Assembly (NCBI GenBank): GCA_002380675.1
Contig: DFWB01000322.1
Location: 1 to 17,597 of the forward strand
Source of the DNA: Akkermansiaceae bacterium UBA4145
GTDB lineage: Bacteria; Verrucomicrobiota; Verrucomicrobiia; Verrucomicrobiales; Akkermansiaceae
Direction of reading: 5' to 3'
Length of the DNA: 17,597 bases
The position numbers were made by a program, and so were the translations under genes. This document shows positions 1 to 10,400 of this stretch, piece after piece (within the stretch, counting starts at the first letter, position 1; every line of letters begins with the position of its first letter). The notes beneath the pieces are model-generated. The model did no database searches and had not been told where the DNA came from. It saw nothing but the letters and a program-made list of their open reading frames with translations.

Positions 1-468
1 AAACAGCTCCACTTTGAAATCGCCCTGATTCGGGCAGTTCAATCACTTGACGAAGTGCAGATCAGCGATGTCATCAGAGCTCTTGAAGTCGGCAACACTA
101 CCGGGACCTCTGCTAACAAGAGCCCCCGGGAACAACCGGCTGAAGCCCCTGCGGCAGCCCCACCCGAATCACCGGAAGCTCTCCCAAAGACGCCTCCCCC
201 GACACGCACCTCAGCCCGTGCCCGAAAGAAAAACCGTGGTGTTGAAAATCAGCTTGAATCGCTCATCGAACAAGCGCCTGAAAACCACCCTGAACCTGCC
301 GTCTCCGCTGCCGACGATTCCACTCAGGTCAGCAGCGCCAAAGAACCGCCATCGCCTCTTGACTCTGAAGGAGATGAGTCCGTGCCCCCGAATGATAACG
401 ACTCGTTCTATGATGATCCATTAGTTCAAGAAGCTTTGGAAATATTCAAAGGCAAACTGAAGGACTAA
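1..468 (+). CDS. dnaX: DNA polymerase III subunit gamma/tau, C-terminal part (5' truncated)
   Basis: The reading frame is open from base 1, so the gene begins outside the window and 155 codons are visible. The first residues (KQLHFEIALIRAVQSL) match the end of the DnaX clamp-loader domain III, where LHFEIALIRA-like text is typical. About 100 residues of Pro/Ala/Glu-rich, probably disordered linker follow, including a basic patch (RTSARARKK). The protein ends in a short acidic-hydrophobic segment (DDPLVQEALEIFKGKLKD), which resembles the conserved C-terminal helix of many DnaX proteins. DnaX is the ATPase of the clamp loader and, as tau, couples polymerase to helicase. A GTG at 55 could be mistaken for a start, but the match continues upstream of it. 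polX follows after 20 bp, so the two are probably co-transcribed. The assignment rests on the short domain III match and the tail; the ATPase part is not visible. Confidence 0.72.
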   Translation, partial: KQLHFEIALIRAVQSLDEVQISDVIRALEVGNTTGTSANKSPREQPAEAPAAAPPESPEALPKTPPPTRTSARARKKNRGVENQLESLIEQAPENHPEPAVSAADDSTQVSSAKEPPSPLDSEGDESVPPNDNDSFYDDPLVQEALEIFKGKLKD

Positions 469-488
469 GCCTGTCAGCGATTGCTACC

Positions 489-2243
489 ATGGCTGAAGTT
501 ACCCGCGATCATCTAGCTGATATTCTGGAAGAAATCGCCCTCCTTTTGGAGCTTAAGGGCGAGAACCCATTTAAGATCAGAGCCTATCGTAACGGCGCCG
601 AAATCGTCCGGTCTTTTGATGGCGATATCCTTGGCCGAGCCATTGATGGCGACCTTGGCGGCATCAAAGGCATTGGAGACGCTCTCCAGCAGAAACTTCA
701 CGAACTAGCCCTCACTGGCAAACTAGCTTTTCACCAGAATCTCAGAGATGAATTTCCGGAGGGAATCTTTGAACTTCTTGAATTGCAGGGCCTGGGCCCT
801 AAAAAGGTCCGGGCTCTATACGACAAGCTTGAGGTGAGCTCCCTCGGAGATTTGCGGCGAGCGTGCGAAGCAGGCAAGGTCGCCACCTTGTCGGGATTCG
901 GAGCAAAAACCGAAAAGAAAATCCTGAGCTCGATCGAAGACTACGAGCGATTTTCCGGACACTTCCTTCTTGCTGAAGTTGCACCAGACGCTGAACGAAT
1001 TCTCAACATCCTCAGGCAGCATCCCGAAGCGAGCCGGGTAGAAATCGCCGGCTCCTATCGCCGGGGCAAGGAAACCCTCCATGATCTGGATTTTCTGGTA
1101 GCGACCACAAATCCAGACGCCCTCACTGCATTTTTCACGCAACTGTCGGGCATTCATGAGATTATCTCTCATGGCCAGACAAAGGCTTCAATACGCCTGG
1201 AAAATGGCCTCCAATGCGATCTCCGGGCCATATCCAATAGTGAGTGGCCATTCGCGCTGATGTATTTTACCGGGAGTAAGGAACATAATGTAGAATTGCG
1301 CTCTCAGGCCCTCAAACAAGGCCTTACCCTGAATGAGTACCACCTTAAGCCAGTTGAAAATTCTGGGCGGACGGACCCTACACCTAACCTCCACGAGGAA
1401 GAGGACGTCTACAGAGAGCTTGGACTCCAGTTCATCGAACCCCCATTAAGAGAAAACAGAGGCGAATTTGAGGCCGCCATGGAGGGCGAAATGCCGCGCC
1501 TCGTCGAACAGGAAAATTTACGTGGCACCTTCCACAATCATACCACCGAATCTGACGGCCGTTCTACTCTCGCTGAAATGGTGGAGGCCGCCCGTGAGCT
1601 TGGACTCTCTTACCTTGGCATCTCTGACCACTCGAAATCATCTTTTCAAGCGAACGGACTTAACGAAGAGAGACTACTCCAACAAGTATCAGCCATCAGG
1701 AGCATGGACTCCACCCTGAAGGACATTGACCTCTACGCCGGAAATGAAGTCGACATCCTGAGAGATGGATCCCTCGACTTTGATAACAGCATCCTTGCCG
1801 AGCTCGACTACGTTGTGGCCTCTGTCCATGCATCATTCAACCTCTCGGAAAAGGAAATGACGGCGCGCCTTATCAAGGCGATGGAAAACCCCTACGTTTC
1901 AATGCTGGGCCACTTAAGCGGACGCCTGCTTCTTCGCAGGGATGCCTACGCCGTGAACCATGAAAAGATCATCGATTGCGCAGCAGCTACCGGCACTGTG
2001 ATCGAGCTCAACTGCTCCGCCAAACGCATGGACATGGACTGGCGGTGGTGGAGACGAGCCCGCGACAAGGGCGTCAAATGCGCAATCAACCCAGATGCTC
2101 ACCACGTTGAGGGATTCCAAAACCTTCACTTTGGCATTCGCGTCGCACGCAAGGGCTGGCTCAACAAGGACGACATTCTGAATTGCAGGTCTCGTCAGGA
2201 GATAGCTAAATGGATGCAAACGACTAAGGAGCAAAGAGTTTAG
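489..2243 (+). CDS. polX: DNA polymerase/3'-5' exonuclease PolX
   Basis: Full-length family X DNA polymerase (584 residues; bacterial PolX is usually about 570-580). It fills short gaps in base excision repair, and its C-terminal PHP domain gives Mn-dependent 3'-5' exonuclease activity. Order of domains: N-terminal helix-hairpin-helix 8-kDa-like domain (about 1-75); further HhH segments (GIGDALQQKL near 61-70, LQGLGPKKVRALY near 99-111); polymerase palm with GSYRRGKETLHDLDFLV (188-204), where Asp199 and Asp201 are the expected metal ligands and Asp243 (LQCDLRAI) the third; PHP domain (about 340-575). PHP metal ligands seen are His349/His351 (HNHT), Asp356 (SDG), Asp380-His381 (SDHS), Glu420 (GNEVDIL), His447 (VASVHASF), His475 (GHLSG) and Asp536/His538 (PDAHH). 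All expected catalytic positions look intact, so both activities are predicted. Start ATG at 489 fits the family N-terminus; no clear Shine-Dalgarno is seen. It probably shares a transcript with the upstream dnaX. Confidence 0.96.
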   Translation: MAEVTRDHLADILEEIALLLELKGENPFKIRAYRNGAEIVRSFDGDILGRAIDGDLGGIKGIGDALQQKLHELALTGKLAFHQNLRDEFPEGIFELLELQGLGPKKVRALYDKLEVSSLGDLRRACEAGKVATLSGFGAKTEKKILSSIEDYERFSGHFLLAEVAPDAERILNILRQHPEASRVEIAGSYRRGKETLHDLDFLVATTNPDALTAFFTQLSGIHEIISHGQTKASIRLENGLQCDLRAISNSEWPFALMYFTGSKEHNVELRSQALKQGLTLNEYHLKPVENSGRTDPTPNLHEEEDVYRELGLQFIEPPLRENRGEFEAAMEGEMPRLVEQENLRGTFHNHTTESDGRSTLAEMVEAARELGLSYLGISDHSKSSFQANGLNEERLLQQVSAIRSMDSTLKDIDLYAGNEVDILRDGSLDFDNSILAELDYVVASVHASFNLSEKEMTARLIKAMENPYVSMLGHLSGRLLLRRDAYAVNHEKIIDCAAATGTVIELNCSAKRMDMDWRWWRRARDKGVKCAINPDAHHVEGFQNLHFGIRVARKGWLNKDDILNCRSRQEIAKWMQTTKEQRV

Positions 2244-2298
2244 AGAGAGCCAATTCTGCCTTTTCCCCAACCCTCTCCTGGCCTATTGTCCCTCCCGT

Positions 2299-4404
2299 AT
2301 GGTCCTTCTGAGATCTACATGCGATTGCCTCAAGATCGCTACCATGCTGCTTTGTCTCTCCCTGCCTGTGGTCGCGCAGGCTCCCGTAAATGCAAAGTTC
2401 AAACCATCAGACATTTATTTTCAGGCTTGGCTGACAGTCCGCGAAGCCGAAAAAGCGACAAAAGACGGAAAGTTTCTCGATGCCTTCAATCGCTACGACA
2501 AAGCGAGGCAGCTTTTTGGATCGGTGGCTCTTTCTAACCCGGAGTTCAAGCCTGAGCTGGTTAAGAGCCGCACAGAATCAACAACATCTGCAATGAGTGC
2601 AATTCGCGATAAAGCGCTCGCGGAACGAAACCGACAGGCCATGCGTACGGGCGATCTCGTCGAGGCCGGCACACCCCCTCCGGGTGCTGGCGACCTCCAG
2701 ATACCCGAGCTGGACCCAGCCAGGAGGGCGGAGGTGGCTGCTCTGCAGCAACGGATATCCCAGTATCGGAGCGAACTCCAGAAAGCTCGGTCGACACGCG
2801 ACGCCAACTCAGTACGACTCCGGGAGGCTCTCCGCCAGCTTGAGATGAAGCGGGACCGTGTCGCGAGGGCACCGGTCTCCGGCCAGCTTGCCGATATAAA
2901 CCGTCGGATCACAAAAGTTGAGAACGAGCGTAACGCCATGTTCAAGGCGCTACAGGACAGCAGGGCTCAACATGAAAAAGCGCTCGCCCAGCTAGCATCA
3001 GCCCGAAATGAAACCGTCGCAGCGCAGAAGCGGGCTGCAGACCTTGAGGAAGTCGTCAACATTCAGCAGTCAGCGTCCAAGGAGGTAGTCGAAGGACTAC
3101 GGCGCCAGATGAAGGAAATGAAAGCGGCATTGGTGGAGAAGGACCGTAATTATGTGGCCTTGGAGGCGAGGACAGCCCAACTCAACCAGCAACTTGGAGA
3201 GGCCAGAGATCAGATCCGGGACCTTCGCGGAGAACGTGATGCTCTGCTTGTCGAGCGCGATCAGATGTCCGCCCTTTTGAAGCTCAACGAGAGCGAGCGT
3301 GTCCAGCTGCTGATCAAGCAGAATATGGAAATGGGCCGGAGTCTCAACACCGCAAGGGAGCGTCTCAAGGCCCTTCACTCTGATAATAATGCGACCAAAG
3401 ACCAGCTCATCGAGGCAAAGAGAGATCTCGCTCAGGCTAAAGGGCGCCTTATTGATTTCCAGCGTGAAAACGCCTCTCAGAAACTTCGCCTTGAAGCAAT
3501 GGAGGAGCGGCTGAGAGCTGCCGGGGTCGAACTGCAGGACGAACTCGCGGACGGGAACGCCGGGCCGAAGGCACGGCAAGAAATGGAAATGTTGCGCGAT
3601 ATCATCTCCCGGCAGCTTCGGATCCAAGAGCACAGGAAAAGTGCGAAAGATGCCGTCATGGCCGAGATTCGTAAAATCGGCCAGCAACAAGGACCACTGG
3701 TCGACAACATCCAAGGTCTATTCGACCAGGAATTACAGCTAACCGCTGAGGAAAGCAGACTCATTGCGGAATTCAAAGTCGATGACGAATTCATCTTTGA
3801 CGACAGACCGAAGGAGCAGGAGGTAGCGGACGCATCAAGAAGTCTTCAGCAGAACATCACGATCAAGGATCAACTTGCACGGCGCGCGTTTGCAAATGGG
3901 CGATTTCTAGCAGCTCGGGAAGTCTTTGAATCCATTCTCGATCAGCATCCGGGCCATGTGGAAACCATGCTCAATCTGGGGGTTGTTCATGTTAAAAATG
4001 AGGATATCCCCCTCGCTCTTTCCTCGTTTAATGACGCACTGGTAATCCGTGGCGACAACCTCCCCTTTGCTCACTTCATGCTTGGAGTCTGCCATTATCG
4101 CCTCGCCGACCTCGGCAACTCCAAGCAGGCTCTGGAGCGCGCCGTCAACCTCGATGACAGTAACGCCAAGGCTCATGTATTCCTCGGTAATGTTGCTGGA
4201 CGCGAGGAACGTGACGACGATGCCGAAGCGCACTTCCGGACCGCCATCGAGATCGATCCCACCCTCTCCGATCCCTACTACAATCTAGCTGTTATTTATC
4301 TGCGCAAGGGCCTGAAGGACGAGGCTCTTAAACTCTATCAGGAAGCTTTACGCCGCGGAGCCGACCCCAACCTCGAATTTGAGGCCAGCCTGGCCTCAAG
4401 TTAG
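2299..4404 (+). CDS. Exported coiled-coil and tetratricopeptide-repeat protein
   Basis: A 701-residue protein with a likely cleavable signal peptide: Arg5 and Lys12 precede a hydrophobic core (ATMLLCLSLPVVAQA) and a probable AQA/PV cleavage after residue 28. Starting at ATG 2299 keeps the positive n-region; the internal ATG at 2344 would leave only 13 residues without charge, so the longer start is preferred. Residues about 40-75 form one TPR-like helix pair. Residues about 140-415 are a long Glu/Lys/Arg/Gln-rich heptad region, predicted coiled coil. Residues about 520-690 hold four to five TPR units, including VETMLNLGVVHVKNEDIPLA, AHFMLGVCHYRLADLGNSK, AHVFLGNVAGREERDDDAEA and YYNLAVIYLRKGLKDEAL. 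TPRs bind proteins, so a periplasmic scaffold or envelope-organising role is plausible, but no enzymatic motif is seen and I do not recognise a named gene. It lies 55 bp after polX and converges on the macroglobulin gene. Confidence 0.85.
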   Translation: MVLLRSTCDCLKIATMLLCLSLPVVAQAPVNAKFKPSDIYFQAWLTVREAEKATKDGKFLDAFNRYDKARQLFGSVALSNPEFKPELVKSRTESTTSAMSAIRDKALAERNRQAMRTGDLVEAGTPPPGAGDLQIPELDPARRAEVAALQQRISQYRSELQKARSTRDANSVRLREALRQLEMKRDRVARAPVSGQLADINRRITKVENERNAMFKALQDSRAQHEKALAQLASARNETVAAQKRAADLEEVVNIQQSASKEVVEGLRRQMKEMKAALVEKDRNYVALEARTAQLNQQLGEARDQIRDLRGERDALLVERDQMSALLKLNESERVQLLIKQNMEMGRSLNTARERLKALHSDNNATKDQLIEAKRDLAQAKGRLIDFQRENASQKLRLEAMEERLRAAGVELQDELADGNAGPKARQEMEMLRDIISRQLRIQEHRKSAKDAVMAEIRKIGQQQGPLVDNIQGLFDQELQLTAEESRLIAEFKVDDEFIFDDRPKEQEVADASRSLQQNITIKDQLARRAFANGRFLAAREVFESILDQHPGHVETMLNLGVVHVKNEDIPLALSSFNDALVIRGDNLPFAHFMLGVCHYRLADLGNSKQALERAVNLDDSNAKAHVFLGNVAGREERDDDAEAHFRTAIEIDPTLSDPYYNLAVIYLRKGLKDEALKLYQEALRRGADPNLEFEASLASS
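4381..4397. terminator. GC-rich hairpin at the convergent junction, possible terminator
   Basis: A 7-bp stem (GAGGCCA / TGGCCTC) with a 3-base loop overlaps the last codons of the TPR gene and lies 39 bp beyond the end of the oppositely oriented macroglobulin gene. It could slow or stop transcription from either side. There is no run of T on either strand, so it is not a canonical intrinsic terminator, and the sequence may simply reflect codons. Confidence 0.25.
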
Positions 4405-4435
4405 TATCTATTCAGGGAGGCCTGTCAGAGCACTG

Positions 4436-7400
4436 TTATCTCTTTAGCTCACCCACGGTGACCTTCATCTCGTCGGAATTGCCCCTCAGCTCAGGGGCGT
4501 ATAAACCCTCCGCCCTCGCAGGAAGGGCGCTAAAAACCCCGGGAGTCTCAGCTCTCAGCCGATAGCTGAGATTATGCCTTCCCCGGGGCAGACTACGGAC
4601 AAACAACGCCACCTTTTCGTCTCGATACTCCACGAACGAGCTCAAGCCGCCTCCTCCATGGCCACTACGCAGCTCCACTGCCTCAAACCCAGCGGCCTTC
4701 CAGTCTTCGAATACTAGGTAGCTGTAGTCATTTTTACTTTCAATAGACAACTCAACTTCAATGAGGTCTCCACTGGTAACCTCATCTCCCTGCTCAAGCT
4801 TCGTTCTCTCGAATTTCTGCCTCCTCTGCTGAAGAGCCTGACCCCTCGACCCGGCAACGTTCTCCGATGCCTTCACGGGAACAAGCTTGTAGTAGGCTCG
4901 CTCAAGCTTGACCTCCAGCCCCGCCTTTCGAAGAAAATCCTCTTTACTGAACACTGTGAGGTAGACGTTGACATAGAGCGCCCCCTTACCAGATCTGCGC
5001 AACTCAACCTTGTGTTTTCCTGTTCCCAGCACGTCTCCGGCCACCGTCATCACACCGTCATAACTGAACAAATTCTCCTTTGAGATCTTCACGGTCTTGA
5101 TGCTCTTTCCATCAAGAAGAACCTCGACTTCCATGTCAGCCTCATCTTCACCACTGGCCCGTAAGTAGTCAGCAAGTGCCTCCACACAAAGTGCCGTGTC
5201 TCTCGTGGACTTCCAATACGTTGCGTGCTTTCGGTTGTTGACTAAATATTTTGCCAATCCACTGGCCTGCGGACTTCCCGGTTTTGCAAGCGCCAGAAGC
5301 TTAAGATAGCAGGCATGAGCCTCGAATTCGCTGCCATACCAGCGCCACCAGTAACCCCCGTTTCCAAGATCAAGCCATGCCGTCTGATTTTCCTGATCCT
5401 GTTTCAGGAATTGCTCAACATTCCGGATTACCTCGTCACGCTCTTGAAGAGCGCCTATCCGGTGCAACTCCAAGCCAAGGAGGCACTTCGCGTAAACAGG
5501 AAGATTCACCCGGTCGCGCTTAAGAAACCCCAGCATTTCCTTTTGATCGGAACCAGCAGCTCCAAGGACCCTCCGTATCAGAGCATCGAGAGCATCTGCC
5601 CGCTGCTTGGTCTTCTTCTTGCGCTTTTTCCAAAATCGGATCATCTCGGCCTGACCTTCCTCGTAGCGCTTAAGCCATTCTATCCCTCCCTTGAGAAGCT
5701 CGGCAGGAACGGACGCACCATTTTCCTTTGCGACTATTAACCCATGCACCACGACCGCAGTAGTATGTGGATACGACCGCGATCCATAGGCGCTGAACCA
5801 GCCCCAACCACCGTCTCGGTTACGCATTTCCATTAACCGTTGCACACCTTTACTGACCATCTTGTCTACCACTTCAACATCCCAGACTGGGTTCTCCTTC
5901 CAGACCTTCCACTGAGAAGCCCGGTCCCGGGCATCGCCAATCTCTTGCGGATTCAGGTTCAGCCTCTTGTTCCTTACTTCGGCAAGATCTATCTGCATAT
6001 CCCGGAGAACTCGTTGGGTAATAACCGCTGGCACGAATCGGTTTACCGTATTCTCAGTGGAGCCATAGGGGTAAGACGCAAGATAAGGAAGGGCATCAAT
6101 CATCGCACCGGCTACAGTCGGTGAATAGCGAACCTCGAGACGCGTTTGACCCGGCCGCCGATCTTCGGGCACCTCGAACTCAATCGACAATGTATCCTTT
6201 TCACGTGGCAAAGACCGGCTCCAAGACTCCGTGCGCAACATACCGTGCACATAGACCGGGAACTTCAACTCCATGGCGTCTGAGGCGTCAACCGCATCGA
6301 CTACGCCTTTCTTCCCATGTGCCACAGCCTTCATTCGGATCATCACAACGCCTTCTTTTCTTGCAACCACTCTCCAATCAACCCTCTGCTCGCCCCCTCC
6401 GGGGATCACTACATTTGCCCCTCTTGAGCCGATAGACTCCAGCACCCCACCCTCCAGCTCAAGAGTGACCTCTACCTCCATCGCATCCTCACGATAATTA
6501 TGAACCACCGCACTGAGGACGACCTCATCCTTCTCGACGAAAAAGCGGGGAGCCTGTAGCCGAACGATTAGGTCCTTGCTCGTAATTACCTCTGCGGAGC
6601 CTTCTCCAACCCGGGTGCCTTTGCCCAACGCCCAGATCTTCACCTTCCAAGTCGTAAGGTTATCAGGATACTCCACCTCAATCTCGGCTTCTCCCTTTTC
6701 GTCTGTTGTCACCCCACCGGCCCACTTTAAGAGATCCGCAAATTCCGATCGTACCACCACCTGCGGCCCCTCCGCTTCTCCTGGACCACCCTCCTGTTCA
6801 AGACCGCGGTTAACGGCCACGAGCGAGTCACTCGCCATGGAGTCTGCCATAGCTGCAGGAGCAGCCCGACCGACCGACTTTGCCATTCCGAATGAAGCAT
6901 TTTCCGACAAGAGCTGACTTCTTGCATCCAAGTTAGCATTACCGGAAAACCGGTTTCCAAAACGCCCCAACGTCTGCATACGAGGCGCCCTCATCTTTCC
7001 GATCTGGCTTCCATGGAACGACTGTGAATGTCTCACTTCCCTCCTGTAGAATGGACGCGTCCAGTCCCAAAAAAAGTCTCTGAGGTTCGGCACATTTGAG
7101 CCACCTGCAATGGCTTCCAGACTTTTGTCATAAATCGTAACCGCTGTCGTTCCCTCAAACGGCTCACCATTCTGATCCTTCAATCGGATCTTCACTGTTG
7201 ACTTCTCACCGGGCTTAACTCGGTCTTTTCCTGGAAGAACTTCTACACTGAGAAGTCTCTTTTCGGGAGGAATGACGATCTGCCGCACCTCTGAGATCAC
7301 CTCTCCATTCACAAGCGTCACAGCCTGAACATGAATATTCGGCATATCTTTCTGAAGTAGCTTCACTGTGACCTCCTTCGACTTTCCCCGGACTTGAACT

Positions 7401-10400
7401 AGCCTCATCTCTTCCGCCGACCCTCCCGTCGTTCGTAAAAACAGAAGCACACTGGAGTTCTTCTGCTTTGTATTCACAAGAATGCGGGCTTCCTCCCCGG
7501 GCCGGTATTCGCTTTTGTCGAGGACCAGTTCAAGCGGATTAAACCTGCTCTTCGATCCATCATCGTCAACATTGCGGACCACGAAAACGGTTGCCCCCTC
7601 TTCCACATTGCCTTTCACGTCAGTCAACTGAACAGAAAAGCGATACTGCCCGGGAGAAGGTGCCTTGAAGCGAACCTCGCCTTCACCCTGATCTTCTTCC
7701 TCAAGATTAATGGACTGAATACGCTCCTCTTCTACGTTGCCATCGGCATCTAGAGTCACTCGATAAAGATTCGCTTCGCCTTTGACCTTAACCGCTCGAC
7801 CATCCAGCGTGCGAGCCGAGTAGCCAGCCTTCACGGTGTCTCCCGGCCGGGCATAACCTCGATCCAGCCATACTTTTGAGCTGAAAGGTTTTCGTGCAAC
7901 AAGAACACTCCCCGATCCTGCCACCGTTCTACGGGAAGAGTCTACAACCTCAGCCGAGAGGACATATCGATGGTCAATATCCCCGTGCACAAGCTTTGCT
8001 GTAGAGGTATCAATCAAAACCTTGATCGTACCATCAGGTTCGATCTCGAACTCTTTCTCGAGGACGAGTTCCGGCGGAGTCCATCGCTGGCCTCCCCACC
8101 AAGGAGGTCGTGGAGCTATACAGCCCCATTTACTCCAGCCAGGGTAACCCCTGTAATCCTGACCAAACCACCAATATCCCTCTCCGTAGAGCCAATCCCA
8201 TTGGCCCTCGGGAAACCAGGCATCAGTGTGACTGAACCGTTGAACATTGATCTTTACCCTGCCATCCGTAACCGGAGCTCCATGGTAATAAGTTGCACGC
8301 ACTTTCACCTCAATGACCTCACCGAGCCTGATGGGTTCATCTGGTGCTTCCACCAACACCTCAAACTCGGGCTTCTTGTATTCCTCGACGCGGAATTGAA
8401 TCCCCCCACGAGGCACTTCTCCCTGAAGAAAGATCTGATACTCACCCAGCCGCGCATCCGGCGGCAGGATCCACTCACCCTCGACCCCCCCAAACTCGTC
8501 TGTCCTCAAATTCTTCAGTTCATGAACCTTCCCAGAGGCCTGATGTTGGATCTCAACAGAGCACTTCCGGTTGGCAAACAGCGACACATCATCGAGGTCA
8601 TATCTGGCCGTCCTGCTCCAGAATTTAAAATGCACCTTCTGCTCAGGCCGATAAACCGGGCGGTCCGTAATTCCATAGGATCTTGAGTTATTAAGCTCAT
8701 CCCACCGGAAATCGTTCCAGCGGTGGCTCTGAAAACCCATCAAGGCCCGCCCTCCCGCAACACTGCGCCCCACTGCCATCCACTGAAAATCAGCATCGAG
8801 TTCACCTTTTGCCAGAATCACGGACCCATCTACTCCGATCTTCTTTCTGATCCTTTTTGTTTGAACATCAAACTTCCTGAGAACGGCCTTCACTCCCTCC
8901 CTGCGCTCAACACGGAATCCAAAAAGCTCGAGATTACCACTCACCGGAGCCCCGGCCTTGCTTTCCGAAAGATAGAACAATGTACCCTTCTGCAGCTGCT
9001 GAGTTATCAGGGCTGTATCTGCAATCCAGACCACAATCCAGGAAGCAGGGCCTTTGCCGGGAGTAGCCTTAAGCAAATAAGCCCCCGCTTTCCGCACCGG
9101 AAGAATCAACTCGGCACGCGTGTCCCAATGATTCTGCCTCGGTTGAAGCCCGACCTCCCACTCATCAACTCTCTCTCCAAGATACTTTTTCTGATTTTCA
9201 TTCACCAGCCGGTTACCGATCCGCGCCACATCCAATTTCGAGCCGTTTATTTCTCTCGGGTTCCCCTCTAGGTGCTTGAATATATCATCAACAACCTGAT
9301 CAATATCGAGCGCATGCAATGTGAGCTTCAGGTTCTCCGCATTTCGGTAAACAAACGAGACCTTCGGCTTTGAACCGGCTTGCATCATCGGCGCATGCTC
9401 AAAACGACCCCATTCGCCTTCGATTTGGTCGAGTAGACTCTGCCGATGATTGCCCTTTCCCTTGCCATGAGCGGCAATCACCCTCTTCAGCTCTCGGGCC
9501 CCGTCCGCATACTGACGGCGATTCAGCAAGACCTGCACGAGCTGATCCCCGAGGCCTGCGTTTGACTGCTTCCCCGTAGAAAGTCGCCTGAGAAGAGGAA
9601 TAAATTGGTAATCGGGGGCCAAATCAAAACGCCGCACCCCGGACGCGAGCTTTGCTATGGTCTCGGTCTCCTTCAACGTGTGGACCTGCAAAACCGCCTC
9701 CGCCTCATCCGGATCCTGTTGCATCATCCATCTTCCGAATCCCGCCAAAGTGCCTACACCGTAATGCTGCACCAGAAAACGTGCCCATTGCTCCTTGGCC
9801 TGCGGCTCTTTCTGTGGCGCTAACCTCACTGACTCATTAGTGGCCCAACGCCACCTCTCCCCATCATTCTTCGCGCTCTCCCAGGACTGAGGAACCTCGA
9901 GCACGAGAGGCATTCCTTTGATATCGACCGGAGCACCTGACCCACTGGAGAGTCGCCCTTCATCCCCATGATCTGGAAGGTCTACCAGATTCGTAAGAAC
10001 CCCCAACGCCCAGACCCTCTGAGCTCCTGTTCGACCCATTGCCAGATACCCAGCAAGCTCAGAATACATATCACTGATGACACCCGCGCTATTCTCGTCC
10101 ACGTTCTCAATGGCTCGCCGCACCAGCTGAATAGACCGGACCCGATCACGCCCCATGCACTCCACATAGGAGCCACCACCTCTGTGATAGCCCCGCCGAA
10201 ATTCACCATCCAAAAGAAACCCTGAGTGCTGTAACTGCTGATAACTTTTTGCCGCCTGACGTAACAGCCCCCAGTTTGAGGAGTGCCGACTCACCGCACT
10301 TTCAATAAGCTCATCAGCATCGGCAACCTTCCTCAACTCACGTAGATAGCGAAGCGAGTCCATAAGGTCTTTCCCACTCTCTCTGTCATCCACAGTGTCG

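Noticed and set aside
3097..3714. 205-codon minus-strand open frame
   Set aside because: Antisense to the coiled-coil part of the TPR protein, where biased codons make long reverse frames; no family match.
7970..8686. 238-codon plus-strand open frame
   Set aside because: Lies wholly inside the macroglobulin gene on the other strand, has no recognisable family and no ribosome site; it is a shadow frame.
8723..9271. 182-codon plus-strand open frame
   Set aside because: Also opposite the macroglobulin gene; composition is that of an antisense frame with no domain similarity.
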